A stretch of 53,960 nt of DNA from Bacillota bacterium (GCA_017889635.1 JAGGAC010000030.1:1-53960), one strand, 5' to 3'. Positions 1 through 10,512 are shown, numbered from the stretch's first letter. Notes: a model not told the origin generated them from the sequence alone. Program-made: numbers and translations.

Positions 1-1038
1 ATTGTTCCTGATATTGTGGCTTCGATTGAACGGTATCCGGAACTGTATGGTTATTGCTATGCGGGAAAGGATATTCCTGAAGAAGTAGTACTTTTAGCTC
101 CGCTGGTTATTACGCCGCCTATTTTTCAGAACCATAAAGGACTCAAATTAATTCCAATGCGGGCGATGGTGCGTGATAATTTCTGGTTGAATGATACTTT
201 GTTTAATTTAGGACAGCAAGCGTTTTTGACCATGGGGGCGTCTGTTGCCCATCTGGCCTTTGCTTTTGCCTCTCATACCGGTGCTTCGCCGATTATTCTG
301 GCCGGGCAGGATTTGGCATATGGGGCGGATGGCAAGCAGTCACATTCTAGCGGTACTATTTACGATGGTGATGTTTACGGTCTTAGCAAGCAGGAGAAAA
401 TTGAAGTTGAGGGTTATTACGGCGGTACGGTGTATACCAACAGGGATTGGCAGCTTTTTAAACAGTGGTTTGAGCTGCAGCTGTTGAAGCAACCGGAATC
501 AGTTGTAATTAATGCTACCGAAGGCGGAGCTAGAATTAAAGGGACGGTAGAGCTGCCGCTGAAGGAAGCGGTGGCGAGATATTGCGTTAGAGAAGTAAAC
601 ATCTTGGAAGAGCTGAAGGAGACGCCGAAGTATTCACTTAATGCACTTATTATGCAGCGAAATCTGGTGAAAGCTAAGAAGGACTTGGCGAAGTTTTTGA
701 AGCAGACCAGAAGTATGCTTCAAAAACTGGATAAGATAAATCTTACTCCGGCAACAACTGAGAAAGCGATGGTTGCAGCATTAACTGAGATGAAAGAGAC
801 GGATAAAATTATTATTTATATTAATGAACATAACTTGCTCCGACATGTGCTGCAGCCGGTTATTGTCAACACTTTTAATAATTTTTACCGTATACCAGAA
901 AAAATGGGCTACGAAACTGTTAATGATAATCTTAAGTTACAAAAGGATTTTTTGGTTGTTGTAGCTGCTTCTACTGAAAGGGTGGTCAATATTTTGCAAA
1001 AGAATATTGATGATTTTGCAAAATATATTAAGGCTTAG
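1..1038 (+). CDS. Maf-type motility accessory factor (DUF115 / MAF_flag10-like), 5'-truncated
   Basis: The frame is open from base 1, so this is the C-terminal 345 residues of a longer protein whose start lies outside the window. The segment rich in small residues, with ILAGQDLAY followed by YGADGK, resembles the Rossmann-like DUF115 domain (6-hydroxymethylpterin pyrophosphokinase MptE-like) of motility accessory factors. Family knowledge: Maf proteins transfer pseudaminic or legionaminic acids onto flagellin Ser/Thr in the cytoplasm before export. The last 150 residues are helical and charged, as in the Maf C-terminal domain. It sits directly upstream of the pse biosynthesis genes, which fits a transferase acting on their product. 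The family call is fairly secure; the exact sugar donor is inferred from the neighbours. Confidence 0.75.
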   Translation: MVPDIVASIERYPELYGYCYAGKDIPEEVVLLAPLVITPPIFQNHKGLKLIPMRAMVRDNFWLNDTLFNLGQQAFLTMGASVAHLAFAFASHTGASPIILAGQDLAYGADGKQSHSSGTIYDGDVYGLSKQEKIEVEGYYGGTVYTNRDWQLFKQWFELQLLKQPESVVINATEGGARIKGTVELPLKEAVARYCVREVNILEELKETPKYSLNALIMQRNLVKAKKDLAKFLKQTRSMLQKLDKINLTPATTEKAMVAALTEMKETDKIIIYINEHNLLRHVLQPVIVNTFNNFYRIPEKMGYETVNDNLKLQKDFLVVVAASTERVVNILQKNIDDFAKYIKA

Positions 1039-1057
1039 CGGCCTATTGATAATATAA

Positions 1058-2073
<1,016 letters not shown>

Positions 2074-2074
<1 letters not shown>

Positions 2075-3237
2075 TGAAAAACATTCCGTATGCTAGGCAG
2101 CATATTAATCAAGAGGACGTTGAGGCGGTTGTCGAAGTTTTAAAATCCGATTGGCTGACACAAGGACCGACTATCGAACGGTTTGAATGTCAGGTGGCGG
2201 CTTATTGCGGTGCAAAGTATGCTGTTGCCGTAACTAGTGCGACAGCAGCACTGCATCTTGCTTGTCTGGCAGCTGGGCTTGGGGCTGGCGATGAGCTATG
2301 GACCTCACCGAATACCTTTGTAGCATCGGCTAATTGCAGTATATATTGTGGTGCCGGTATTGATTTTGTTGACATCGATCCTCATACCTATAATTTAAGT
2401 CCGACTGCTTTTGATACAAAACTGTCTAGTGCACGAGAGCAGGGTAAAGTTCCGAAGGTAGTAATTCCGGTCCATTTTGCGGGGCAATCTTGCGAAATGG
2501 AGTTTTTTTGGACAAGGGCCCGTCAGAACAATATTGTCATAATTGAAGATGCTTCTCATTCGATTGGTGGCAGTTACCGTAATACCAAGATAGGCAGTTG
2601 TCGGTATTCGGATATGACAGTATTTAGTTTTCATCCGGTAAAAATAATTACTACCGGTGAAGGTGGTATGATTTTAACTAATCGTAAGGAATTTTACGAT
2701 AAACTGTTACTACTTCGCAGCCATGGTATTACCCGTAATGATGCCCTAATGGAGAAAACACCGGATGGGCCTTGGTATTATGAACAGCAAGTGTTGGGGT
2801 GGAATTACCGGATGACGGACATTCAGGCGGCGCTCGGTGTTAGCCAATTTGTCAGAGTTGACGAATTTGTTGCTCGCCGCCGTTACTTGGCAGCACGCTA
2901 TGGCGAGCTGTTGAAAGAGCTTCCGGTGATATTGCCATGGCAGCATCCTGATACTGCGTCGGCTTATCATTTGTATGTAATTGGTTTGGAACTCAATCGT
3001 TTGAAGAAATCGCATACTGCGATATTTGAAGAATTGCTCCAGCGTGGAGTAAATGTTAATTTGCACTATATTCCGGTTCATACTCAGCCCTATTATCGGC
3101 GGCTGGGCTTTAAGCCGGGAGATTTTCCGGTGGCGGAAGAGTATTATCGTAAGGCGATAAGTCTGCCGATGTACTATGGTCTTACTGACGAAGACCAGGA
3201 TTATGTTATCGCTGTGCTGAAAGAGGTCTTGGTGTGA
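2074..3237 (+). CDS. pseC: UDP-4-amino-4,6-dideoxy-N-acetyl-beta-L-altrosamine transaminase, PseC
   Basis: This is a PLP-dependent sugar aminotransferase of the DegT/DnrJ/EryC1 family, with 387 residues and a GTG start overlapping the pseB stop by one base. It installs the C4 amino group on the PseB product using glutamate. Visible features are the TSATAALHLA cofactor loop near residues 54-63, IIEDASHSIGG with the PLP-ring aspartate near 159, and SFHPVKIITTGEGG with the presumed Schiff-base lysine at about K190. The C-terminal half carries the WNYRMTDIQAALG motif. Its position between pseB and pseF fixes the substrate better than sequence alone, since close relatives act on other 4-keto sugars. 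Confidence 0.92.
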
Positions 3238-3968
3238 AAGTAGTCATAATTGTTCAGGCCCGGATGACTTCAACCAGGCTTCCGGGGAAGGTGCTTCTCA
3301 AAGTAATGGATAAGCCGCTCTTGGAGTATCAAATTGAGCGTTTAAGAGAGGTACGGGCTGCGGAGCAGGTTTTAATTGCTACAACGATTAATGCTGCCGA
3401 TAACGAAATCGTCCAGTTGTGTAAGCGGTTAGGAGTTACGTTTTTTTGCGGCTCAGAACATGATGTGCTTGATCGTTACTATCAGGCTGCTCAGGCTAGT
3501 CATGCTGATGTAATTGTAAGAATTACTTCAGATTGTCCGCTGATTGATCCGGTGGTAGTTGACAAGGTAATCGGTTTTTACCTCGATCATCCAGTTTATG
3601 AGTATGTTACTAATTGTCTTCCCCGGACGTACCCTGTGGGGATGGATACGGAAGTATTTTCGTTTCAGGCTTTGAGAATTGCGCACCAGGAGGCTGTTAC
3701 CGGACCTGACAGGGAACATGTAACAGGCTACATTGAACAAAGGCCAGATCGATTCTGCCAGGCCAATGTGGCTTATAAGGAAAACCATAGCCGTTACCGT
3801 TGGACAGTAGATACTCCGGCTGATTTTGAATTGATCAGCCGCATTATTACTACCCTTTATCCTGGCAATCACAACTTTACTTTAGAAGATTGCCTGACGC
3901 TTCTGGCGCATAATCCAGAATGGGAGAAGATAAATAGTCATGTAAAACAGAAAAAATATGGCGAGTAA
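3234..3968 (+). CDS. pseF: Pseudaminic acid cytidylyltransferase (PseF / SpsF-like)
   Basis: A 244-residue nucleotidyltransferase of the SpsF/NeuA-like group. The N-terminus, VQARMTSTRLPGKVL, is the signature nucleotide-binding loop, and RITSDCPLIDP carries the metal-binding aspartate region. In this cluster it most likely activates pseudaminic acid with CTP to give CMP-Pse, the donor for Maf. The GTG start lies in the 4-base overlap GTGA with the pseC stop, which suggests coupled translation. SpsF homologues also occur in spore-coat polysaccharide clusters, so the assignment to pseudaminic acid relies on the surrounding pseBC-G-I genes. Confidence 0.85.
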   Translation: MKVVIIVQARMTSTRLPGKVLLKVMDKPLLEYQIERLREVRAAEQVLIATTINAADNEIVQLCKRLGVTFFCGSEHDVLDRYYQAAQASHADVIVRITSDCPLIDPVVVDKVIGFYLDHPVYEYVTNCLPRTYPVGMDTEVFSFQALRIAHQEAVTGPDREHVTGYIEQRPDRFCQANVAYKENHSRYRWTVDTPADFELISRIITTLYPGNHNFTLEDCLTLLAHNPEWEKINSHVKQKKYGE

Positions 3969-3988
3969 AGAAATTGTGAGGGACAAAA

Positions 3989-4615
3989 ATGAGTCAGTAT
4001 AAGACAGAACAGGAATCCTTCTGGGCCGGCGAATTTGGTAATGACTATATTGAGCGAAACCGGGGAAATAGATTAGTTGCTGCTGATACCGCATTATTTT
4101 CCAAAATTTTATTTCGGGCCAGCCAACCGATTGAATCAATTATTGAGTTTGGCGCTAATATCGGGCTCAATCTCCAGGCTCTTAATAAGCTATTGCCTGA
4201 GGCCGAATTTTCAGCCATAGAAATCAATAGCAAGGCGGTTGAACAATTACGGACAATTGACAAGGTGAAGGTTTATGCCAGCTCGATTCTGGATTTTGTT
4301 CCTGATTATCAGCGTGATTTTGTACTTATTAAGGGAGTGCTTATTCATATAAACCCCGATATGCTTCCGGTTGTGTATAATCTGCTTCATGCGACAAGTA
4401 AACGGTATATCTGCATTGTTGAGTACTATAATCCGACGCCGGTTGAGGTACTTTATCGCGGTCATGCCGGTAAACTTTTTAAAAGGGATTTCGCTGGTGA
4501 AATGCTTGACCGATTTAACGGTTTGCGCTTGGTTGACTATGGATTTGTTTATCATCGTGACAGCAAGTTTCCCCAAGATGACTTGAATTGGTTTCTGTTG
4601 GAAAGGCACGAATAA
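3989..4615 (+). CDS. Pseudaminic acid biosynthesis-associated methylase (TIGR03587-like)
   Basis: A 208-residue class I SAM-dependent methyltransferase. IIEFGANIGLNL at about residues 50-61 is the SAM-binding motif I, and AIEINSKA follows as the acidic motif II. The N-terminal TEQESFWAGEFGNDYIERN pattern is typical of the methylases associated with pseudaminic acid loci (TIGR03587, recognised from memory). The substrate is unknown. Plausible targets are a hydroxyl or amine on the nonulosonic acid or on an intermediate, which would give a methylated flagellar sugar. Its stop TAA overlaps the pseG ATG by one base, tying it to the operon. Confidence 0.82.
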   Translation: MSQYKTEQESFWAGEFGNDYIERNRGNRLVAADTALFSKILFRASQPIESIIEFGANIGLNLQALNKLLPEAEFSAIEINSKAVEQLRTIDKVKVYASSILDFVPDYQRDFVLIKGVLIHINPDMLPVVYNLLHATSKRYICIVEYYNPTPVEVLYRGHAGKLFKRDFAGEMLDRFNGLRLVDYGFVYHRDSKFPQDDLNWFLLERHE

Positions 4616-5658
4616 TGAAGGTTGTTTTTCGCTGTGACGCTTCTATGCGGCTAGGAATGGGACATTTGATGCGGTGTCTGACTTTGGCGACCGTGCTTTT
4701 CCGGGCAGGAGCGACGATTTCATTTGTTTGCAGGAAGTCCGCCGTGGATTTGACGGCGCGGCTAAGAAGCCGTGGTTTTGAAGTGGCGCTAATTGGTAAT
4801 GAAGACACTGATGAAATTGTTCCGGTAAGTGAAGACGCTCGGGAGACTGCGGCAATTCTTGCTGATTTCCAGCAAGTTGATTGGCTGGTGGTTGACCATT
4901 ATGCGCTTGGGGCAGACTGGGAATTAGTTCAACGAAAGTATGCTAGAAATATAATGGTAATCGATGACCTGGCTAACCGCCGGCATGATTGTGACATCCT
5001 CTTGGATCAAAATTTATTTGCTGATGCCAATATGCGCTATCAAGGACTTCTGCCTGATGGCTGCAGACCGCTTTTGGGGCCGCATTATGCGTTGTTACGG
5101 CAAGAGTTTATGGAGTACCGGAACAATAGCCGCATAAACACAAGCAAGAAACGGCTTTTTGTTTCGTTTGGCGGCGGAGATTTTACTAACGAAACAGCTA
5201 AAGTGTTGAACGCTATCAGGGATGCAGACTTTACCGAGTTGGTAGTCGATGTTGTTATTGGGGCCGCAAACCTTAATTATGACAAAATTGCCGAATTGTG
5301 CGCTTCAATTTCGAATGTTAAGCTTTACCGCGAGGTCGATAATATGGCCGAACTTATGGCAGCAGCAGATTTCTGTATTGGCGGCGGCGGCAGTACTACT
5401 TGGGAACGATGTTGTATCGGTTTGCCGAGTATTGTTATTACCGTCGCTTTAAATCAAATAGAACCGATGCAGCAGTTGGCTGAAGCCGGGGCTATAATTC
5501 TTTATACTGGAAGCAGAACTGCGTCTGGATACCGCGAAGCCTTGGAAGCCTTGTTGACTGGAAGGTACGATTTGCATTCGATAAGCAAAACCGGGCAAAT
5601 GTTATATGATGGTGAAGGTGCTTTGCGGGTTTATAGAAGTATGACAGAGGTGAGCTAA
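4615..5658 (+). CDS. pseG: UDP-2,4-diacetamido-2,4,6-trideoxy-beta-L-altropyranose hydrolase, PseG
   Basis: This enzyme removes UDP from the diacetamido-trideoxy-altrose nucleotide to give the free sugar used by PseI. It has 347 residues with a GT-B-like fold. The N-terminus reads VVFRCDASMRLGMGHLMRC, with the G-x-GH element holding the catalytic-type histidine of PseG. The C-terminal half has the GGGGSTTWERC loop expected to bind the UDP phosphates. I chose ATG 4615, which overlaps the preceding stop codon, over an upstream in-frame codon because the homologous N-terminus begins exactly there. No GNAT domain is fused to it, so it does not supply the missing PseH activity. Confidence 0.91.
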   Translation: MKVVFRCDASMRLGMGHLMRCLTLATVLFRAGATISFVCRKSAVDLTARLRSRGFEVALIGNEDTDEIVPVSEDARETAAILADFQQVDWLVVDHYALGADWELVQRKYARNIMVIDDLANRRHDCDILLDQNLFADANMRYQGLLPDGCRPLLGPHYALLRQEFMEYRNNSRINTSKKRLFVSFGGGDFTNETAKVLNAIRDADFTELVVDVVIGAANLNYDKIAELCASISNVKLYREVDNMAELMAAADFCIGGGGSTTWERCCIGLPSIVITVALNQIEPMQQLAEAGAIILYTGSRTASGYREALEALLTGRYDLHSISKTGQMLYDGEGALRVYRSMTEVS

Positions 5659-5661
5659 CGA

Positions 5662-6258
5662 ATGAATATGGCTGAGCATTATCGACAGTTATTTTATAAG
5701 TATGGCGACTCACCGGAGGCAAACCAGTGGTCAAACATTGAGACTCAGGAAATGCGGTTTAAAATTCTTACTGAAATTGCTGATCTTAATGGCGCTAAAA
5801 TTATCGATTTTGGATGTGGTACAGCTCATCTGGCCACTTATCTAAAAGAACATGGTGTTCAGGTGGATTATACCGGGGTGGATATTGTTGAAGAAATGCT
5901 TGAGTTTGCGGGTAATAAATATCCGGAGTATAATTTTTGCCGTCAAGCAGATGCAGTAAAGGATACTTATGATTATGCTTTTGTCAGCGGCACTTTCAAT
6001 AATTTGGTTAAGAACAACCGTAGATTTTACCGTGAGACGATAGCGAATTTATTTGACAGAGTTAGAAAAGGTTTGGCATTCAACATGTTGAGTTACTATG
6101 TTGATTACTACGACAAGGGCTTGTTTTATGAAAAGCCAGAAGAAGCATTTGCTTTTGTTAAGCAAGAAATATCACCATATGTTATATTGCGCAATGAGTA
6201 TCAGCTAAAAACAGGAATAGTACCTTTCGAATTTACAATTTACGTATATAGAAAATAA
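5662..6258 (+). CDS. Class I SAM-dependent methyltransferase of the pse cassette
   Basis: A 198-residue protein starting 3 bases after the pseG stop, with GAGGTGAG as ribosome site. IIDFGCGTAHLATYL near residues 47-61 is a clear SAM-binding glycine loop, followed by YTGVDIVEEML (motif II acidic residue). The second half (NMLSYYVDYYDKG) is unlike the first methylase of the cluster, so the two are not a recent duplication. The substrate cannot be read from sequence. Its place inside a sugar operon suggests methylation of the nonulosonic acid or of the finished glycan. Confidence 0.72.
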   Translation: MNMAEHYRQLFYKYGDSPEANQWSNIETQEMRFKILTEIADLNGAKIIDFGCGTAHLATYLKEHGVQVDYTGVDIVEEMLEFAGNKYPEYNFCRQADAVKDTYDYAFVSGTFNNLVKNNRRFYRETIANLFDRVRKGLAFNMLSYYVDYYDKGLFYEKPEEAFAFVKQEISPYVILRNEYQLKTGIVPFEFTIYVYRK

Positions 6259-6275
6259 CCTGCGGAGGTATTGCT

Positions 6276-6977
6276 ATGCGGTGTGCAATTATGCAACCGA
6301 CCTATCTGCCGTGGGCCGGATATTTTAACCTAATAAGTGAAGTGGATAAATTTGTTTTTTTAGATGATGTACAGTTTGATCGTCGCTCTTGGCAAAGCCG
6401 AAACCGTCTTTGGGCGAATGGCGATGTACATTGGGTTACGGTACCGGTGAAAGCAGGCAGGCGGGATCAAGCTATTAGCGAAATAGTTATTGATGACAGC
6501 CAACCATGGCGGGATAAGCATATCAAGACGATGCAGCATGCTTATGCCAAACATCCGTATCGCTCTGAACTAGAGGCAATTTTTGATATTATTAATGACA
6601 AGCGTCTTACGTTATTGGCTGATTTAAATATGGCCATTGTCAATATTATTGCGCTAAAGCTGTCACTCAGTGCGGTGTTTTATCGCGCAAGTGAACTTAA
6701 CGCTTGCGGCAGGCGCTCACAGCACTTGCTGGAGATATGTCGCCAGCTAGAATGTGATGAGTATCTGAGTCCTGTCGGATCAGCCGACTATCTGGCTGAA
6801 GACGGAGTATTTTCGGAATCAGGTGTACAACTATTGTTTCAGAATTATACCCCTGGCGTTTATGTTCAGAAAGGCCGGGCTGAATTTGAAAGCCATTTGT
6901 CGGTTGTGGATGTAATTGCTAATCTGGGCTGGTCAGAATTAGCTCAGTATATTAAAGGTGCAGGGGGATTAAAGTGA
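6276..6977 (+). CDS. WbqC family protein
   Basis: A 233-residue protein with the WbqC-family N-terminus: AIMQPTYLPWAGYFNLI, then VFLDDVQFDRRSWQSRN. Family members occur in O-antigen, capsule and flagellar-sugar loci. Their biochemical activity is poorly defined; an acyl- or aminoacyl-transfer role has been suggested for relatives. GGAGG stands 7 bases before ATG 6276. The end overlaps the GTG start of pseI by 4 bases (GTGA), so it is translated as part of the operon. With no pseH in this cluster, a modifying or acylating role on the sugar is an attractive but unproven inference. Confidence 0.8.
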   Translation: MRCAIMQPTYLPWAGYFNLISEVDKFVFLDDVQFDRRSWQSRNRLWANGDVHWVTVPVKAGRRDQAISEIVIDDSQPWRDKHIKTMQHAYAKHPYRSELEAIFDIINDKRLTLLADLNMAIVNIIALKLSLSAVFYRASELNACGRRSQHLLEICRQLECDEYLSPVGSADYLAEDGVFSESGVQLLFQNYTPGVYVQKGRAEFESHLSVVDVIANLGWSELAQYIKGAGGLK

Positions 6978-8038
6978 AAGATATCCGAATCGGCGATTTA
7001 TTGATTGGAGTAAAGAATAGACCGGTTATTGTTGCCGAACTTTCCGGCAATCATAATCAGTCGCTTGAACGGGCGCTGGCTATTGTTGATGCCGCGGCTA
7101 AGGCGGGAGCGCAGGCGTTCAAAATCCAGACTTACACTGCTGATACTATGACGCTAGACATTGATCAGAACGAATTTCATATTGGTGATCCAGACAGTCT
7201 GTGGCAGGGGCATTCGCTTTATTCCCTTTACAAAGAGGCCTATACTCCTTGGGAGTGGCACAAGGCAATTTTTGATCGCTGTCATCAGTTGGGGATGATT
7301 GGTTTTAGCACTCCCTTTGATGAAACAGCAGTGGATTTTCTTGAATCTTTGGATGTACCTTGCTATAAAGTAGCATCCTTTGAAAATACAGATTTGCCGC
7401 TTATCCGCCGTATAGCCGCTACCGGCAAACCGCTGATTATTTCTACCGGGATGGCAACCCTGGCTGAACTTGATGAAATGGTGAGTACTGCCCGGGAGGC
7501 CGGCTGCAGGGATCTTATTCTCTTAAAATGCACTAGCAGTTATCCGGCAAGCCCAGCTGATTCTAATCTTATGACAATTCCTCATATGGCGGAATTGTTC
7601 GACTGTCAGGTTGGCCTTTCGGATCATACGATGGGGATTGGGGCGGCGATAGCTGCTGTAACTATTGGGGCAACTATAATCGAAAAGCATTTTACATTGT
7701 CGCGTTTAGACGGGGGAGTGGATACAACTTTCTCTTTGGAACCTCCCGAATTAAAGCAATTAGTTGAACAAGCAGACCAGGCCTGGCTGGCGCTGGGGCG
7801 GGTTAGTTATGGGACGACTGAGGCGGAAAAGAGCTCGCAGATGTTTCGTCGGTCGCTATATGTGGCGAAGGATATGAAAGCTGGGGATGTTTTTTCAAGG
7901 GAAAATTTGCGGATTATTCGGCCGGGATTAGGGCTAGCACCAAAATATTTTGACTTGGTTCTTGGTAAAAAAGTGGCAATGGATGTGACCAGAGGAACAC
8001 CGGTCAATTGGGACTTAATTGGATCTAGAAATAATTAG
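6974..8038 (+). CDS. pseI: Pseudaminic acid synthase, PseI
   Basis: This enzyme condenses the free diacetamido-altrose with phosphoenolpyruvate to form pseudaminic acid. It has 354 residues and two domains. The NeuB-type TIM barrel (about 1-275) shows VIVAELSGNHNQ, AFKIQTYTADTMT, FSTPFDETAVDFL and GLSDHTMG with the conserved histidine. The C-terminal SAF/antifreeze-like domain (about 285-350) contains RRSLYVAKDMKAGDV. The Pse-type wording SGNHNQSL separates it from sialic-acid NeuB proteins. The GTG start at 6974 overlaps the WbqC gene. It is the last gene of the glycosylation cassette; the next gene has its own promoter. Confidence 0.92.
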   Translation: MKDIRIGDLLIGVKNRPVIVAELSGNHNQSLERALAIVDAAAKAGAQAFKIQTYTADTMTLDIDQNEFHIGDPDSLWQGHSLYSLYKEAYTPWEWHKAIFDRCHQLGMIGFSTPFDETAVDFLESLDVPCYKVASFENTDLPLIRRIAATGKPLIISTGMATLAELDEMVSTAREAGCRDLILLKCTSSYPASPADSNLMTIPHMAELFDCQVGLSDHTMGIGAAIAAVTIGATIIEKHFTLSRLDGGVDTTFSLEPPELKQLVEQADQAWLALGRVSYGTTEAEKSSQMFRRSLYVAKDMKAGDVFSRENLRIIRPGLGLAPKYFDLVLGKKVAMDVTRGTPVNWDLIGSRNN

Positions 8039-8117
8039 GGGCCGGAGACATTTAGTTGTCGCTCTAGAGTTTTATAGCTATTTAAATACATCTGACGCAA
8101 TTCTTGTTATTTTCTAC

Positions 8118-8144
8118 TAAAGTTTTAGCAAAAATCTTCGATAT
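8118..8144 (+). promoter_or_regulatory. Sigma-28 (FliA/SigD) type promoter for flaG-fliD-fliS
   Basis: TAAA at 8118-8121, a 15-base spacer, then TTCGATAT at 8137-8144. It matches the flagellar consensus TAAA-N15-GCCGATAT in 10 of 12 positions. It ends 35 bases before the flaG ATG, so the flagellar class III pattern fits both sequence and position. Confidence 0.72.
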
Positions 8145-8179
8145 ACTAGGTAAAGTATTATTTTGCGAGGTGTCTTCAC

Positions 8180-8560
8180 ATGGAAGTGAAAATGGCTAAA
8201 ATCTCTGAAGCGTCTTTTGCGAATACTTCGGCTAATGCTGATAATGCTACCAAGGCAGGAGAGCTTACACAACACGTTGTGGCTTCGCGTGAACTGAGTG
8301 AAACTGAGTTGCAGCATAAAAACCGTCCGGAACTAACAAAGGCTCAGCTCAGTCAAATGACGGAAGACATGAATAAATTTATGCAGTCTCTAAATGCTGA
8401 CCTTCAATTTGCGGTACATGAAAAAACTAAGCACTTGATGGTTCGGCTGATAGATCCACATAGTCAAACGGTTCTGAAAGAGTTCCCATCTCATGAATTT
8501 TTAGATACAATCGCTAAAATCAGTGAGTCTATCGGCGCGTTTCTGGACAAAAAGGCGTAA
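8180..8560 (+). CDS. flaG: Flagellar protein FlaG
   Basis: A 126-residue FlaG-family protein. The N-terminal half is low-complexity and polar. The conserved part is the C-terminal 70 residues, with LQFAVHEKTKHLMVRLIDPH followed by VLKEFPSHEFLD, the typical FlaG core. FlaG affects filament length and accompanies FliD in many flagellar operons. GCGAGGTG lies 8 bases before ATG 8180; a second in-frame ATG (8192) is less well placed. It is the first gene of a sigma-28-type transcription unit with fliD and fliS. Confidence 0.88.
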   Translation: MEVKMAKISEASFANTSANADNATKAGELTQHVVASRELSETELQHKNRPELTKAQLSQMTEDMNKFMQSLNADLQFAVHEKTKHLMVRLIDPHSQTVLKEFPSHEFLDTIAKISESIGAFLDKKA

Positions 8561-8615
8561 TAGGGAACTACTCTTATGAAATTTTTGCTATAAGTTAGAG
8601 GGAGGAGGGCTTTTC

Positions 8616-10088
8616 GTGGCGGTACAAAGAATATTTGGCCTGTCGGGGTCAGGTATGGACGTCGATTCGATGGTTAAGAAGTTAATGGAAGCTAAACGAG
8701 GACAATATAATAAGTTATATCAAAACCGTACTCTGTTGGAATGGAAAAAATCAGCGTATGCTGACGTGAATAAGGATATTACAGCGTTCAAGAATACGTT
8801 GGTTGGTTATAAGTTATCCGGTACTTTGGCAATTAAATCTGTTACGTCAACAAATGCAAATGTGGCTACTGCTACTGCCAATGCTGAATCCGATGATATA
8901 AGCCATTCCTTGTCGGTAACGCAGCTTGCTACCGGTGTGCGTCTGACCAGTACTGGCAATATAACAACAGGTGACAGCAAGGATTCTATTGCAAAACAGT
9001 TTTACGGTGGTGCAGCACCACTTGAACCGATTACTTTGAATATTGCCAATGGTTCGGCTTCCACGAAAGTTACTGTCGATCCCAACAAGAGCATATATGA
9101 TTTTGTCAATCAGATTAATGCCGCAAAGATTAATGTTACTGCTAATTATGATGCTGCTCTGGATCGGTGTTTTATTAATACAACCAATACCGGGGCAAAT
9201 GCTGGTATCGATTTTTCTGGCAGTGATGTGAATGGGTTGGATTTTTTAACAAATAAACTTAAAATCAGCAGTGAGCCTCAGAATGGGGTGAATGCAAAAT
9301 TTAATTTAGATGGCGTAGATTTGACACAGGAAAGCAACAACTTCATGATTTCCGGCGTTTCATATAACTTGGCTGCTCAAGGGGCGACTACTTTTAAAGT
9401 TGCGACCGATGTGGACAAGACGGTTACAAGCGTTCAGAACTTTGTCGATGCCTACAATAAGATGTTGGATAACGTAAACGATAAATTGGATGAACCTCGT
9501 TACCGCGATTATTTGCCGCTCACTGACGAGCAGAAGAAGGATATGAAGGATGTCGAAATATCAGCGTGGGAGAAAAAAGCCAAAAGTGGTATGCTGGCCC
9601 GAGATCCGATATTGCAGAACTTTATCTATAGTGCGCGGAATGCTCTAGTGACTCCAGTTGCCGGGCTAAGTGGCACGTATACCAGTGCGGCAGCCATTGG
9701 GATAACGACTGGAGCTTATACTGAAGGTGGACATATATATTTGGAGTCTGGCAAGTTAAGGGCGGCACTTGCAGCTGAGCCGGATGCCGTTTTGAAAATT
9801 TTTGGGTCTAACGGCGACGACAAGAGCGGTATTGCTTTCATGCTAGATAATGTTGTTGATACGGTTAAAAAACAGGTCATTGCTACGGCAGGAACATCGT
9901 CGGTTGTTGATCAAACCAGCGCAATCGGCCGTCAGCTTAGTGAATATAATAAGAATATTAAAAGTACGGAAACCAAGCTAAAAGAGGCAGAAACCAATTA
10001 TTATCAGCAGTTTAGTAATATGGAAACGGCAATTAACAAGATGAACTCGCAGAGTTCCTGGTTGTCGCAGCAGTTCGGTGGTAAGTAA
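8616..10088 (+). CDS. fliD: Flagellar filament capping protein FliD (HAP2)
   Basis: This protein forms the cap at the filament tip that folds exported flagellin subunits. It has 490 residues with GTG start 8616 behind GGGAGGAGGG. The N-terminal FliD_N domain begins RIFGLSGSGMDVDSMVKKLM, which is characteristic. The variable middle (residues 60-270) is Thr/Asn/Ala-rich. The C-terminal FliD_C coiled-coil region ends with EAETNYYQQFSNMETAINKM. It is exported without a cleaved signal. The length is typical. The chaperone FliS/FliT-like genes follow immediately. Confidence 0.95.
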   Translation: MAVQRIFGLSGSGMDVDSMVKKLMEAKRGQYNKLYQNRTLLEWKKSAYADVNKDITAFKNTLVGYKLSGTLAIKSVTSTNANVATATANAESDDISHSLSVTQLATGVRLTSTGNITTGDSKDSIAKQFYGGAAPLEPITLNIANGSASTKVTVDPNKSIYDFVNQINAAKINVTANYDAALDRCFINTTNTGANAGIDFSGSDVNGLDFLTNKLKISSEPQNGVNAKFNLDGVDLTQESNNFMISGVSYNLAAQGATTFKVATDVDKTVTSVQNFVDAYNKMLDNVNDKLDEPRYRDYLPLTDEQKKDMKDVEISAWEKKAKSGMLARDPILQNFIYSARNALVTPVAGLSGTYTSAAAIGITTGAYTEGGHIYLESGKLRAALAAEPDAVLKIFGSNGDDKSGIAFMLDNVVDTVKKQVIATAGTSSVVDQTSAIGRQLSEYNKNIKSTETKLKEAETNYYQQFSNMETAINKMNSQSSWLSQQFGGK

Positions 10089-10119
10089 ATTGGACGGATG
10101 TAAATAAGGGGGACATTGT

Positions 10120-10512
10120 ATGAATGCCGCAACAACGGCTAATACGTATAAAACGCAGCAAGTTATGACTGCTTCTAAAGAAGAGCTAACTCTGATGCTA
10201 TATAATGGCGCCATCCGATTTGTAAGTGAGAGTATTAAGGCCATGGATACCGGGGAGTTAGAAAAGGCGCATTATGCCAATTTGCGGGCTCAAGAAATTG
10301 TTCAGGAATTTATGGTTACCTTGGATATGAGTTATGATATTGCCAAGAGTATGTACATGCTTTACGATTATATAAAGTATCGATTAGTTCAGGCCAATAT
10401 TCAAAAAGATAAAGAGCAGCTTATTGAGGCCCGGGACATGCTTGCTGAACTTCGTGATGCATGGTATCAGGCTATGAAGCAAGCTCGTGTTGCGGAGGCT
10501 GTTGGTAGATGA
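10120..10512 (+). CDS. fliS: Flagellar export chaperone FliS
   Basis: A 130-residue FliS that binds unpolymerised flagellin in the cytoplasm. The conserved ELTLMLYNGAIRF stretch at about residues 22-34 and the central YDYIKYRLVQANIQKD helix are both present. GGGGGA precedes ATG 10120. It follows fliD by 31 bases and overlaps the next gene by 4 bases (ATGA), as in many flaG-fliD-fliS-fliT units. Confidence 0.94.
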   Translation: MNAATTANTYKTQQVMTASKEELTLMLYNGAIRFVSESIKAMDTGELEKAHYANLRAQEIVQEFMVTLDMSYDIAKSMYMLYDYIKYRLVQANIQKDKEQLIEARDMLAELRDAWYQAMKQARVAEAVGR

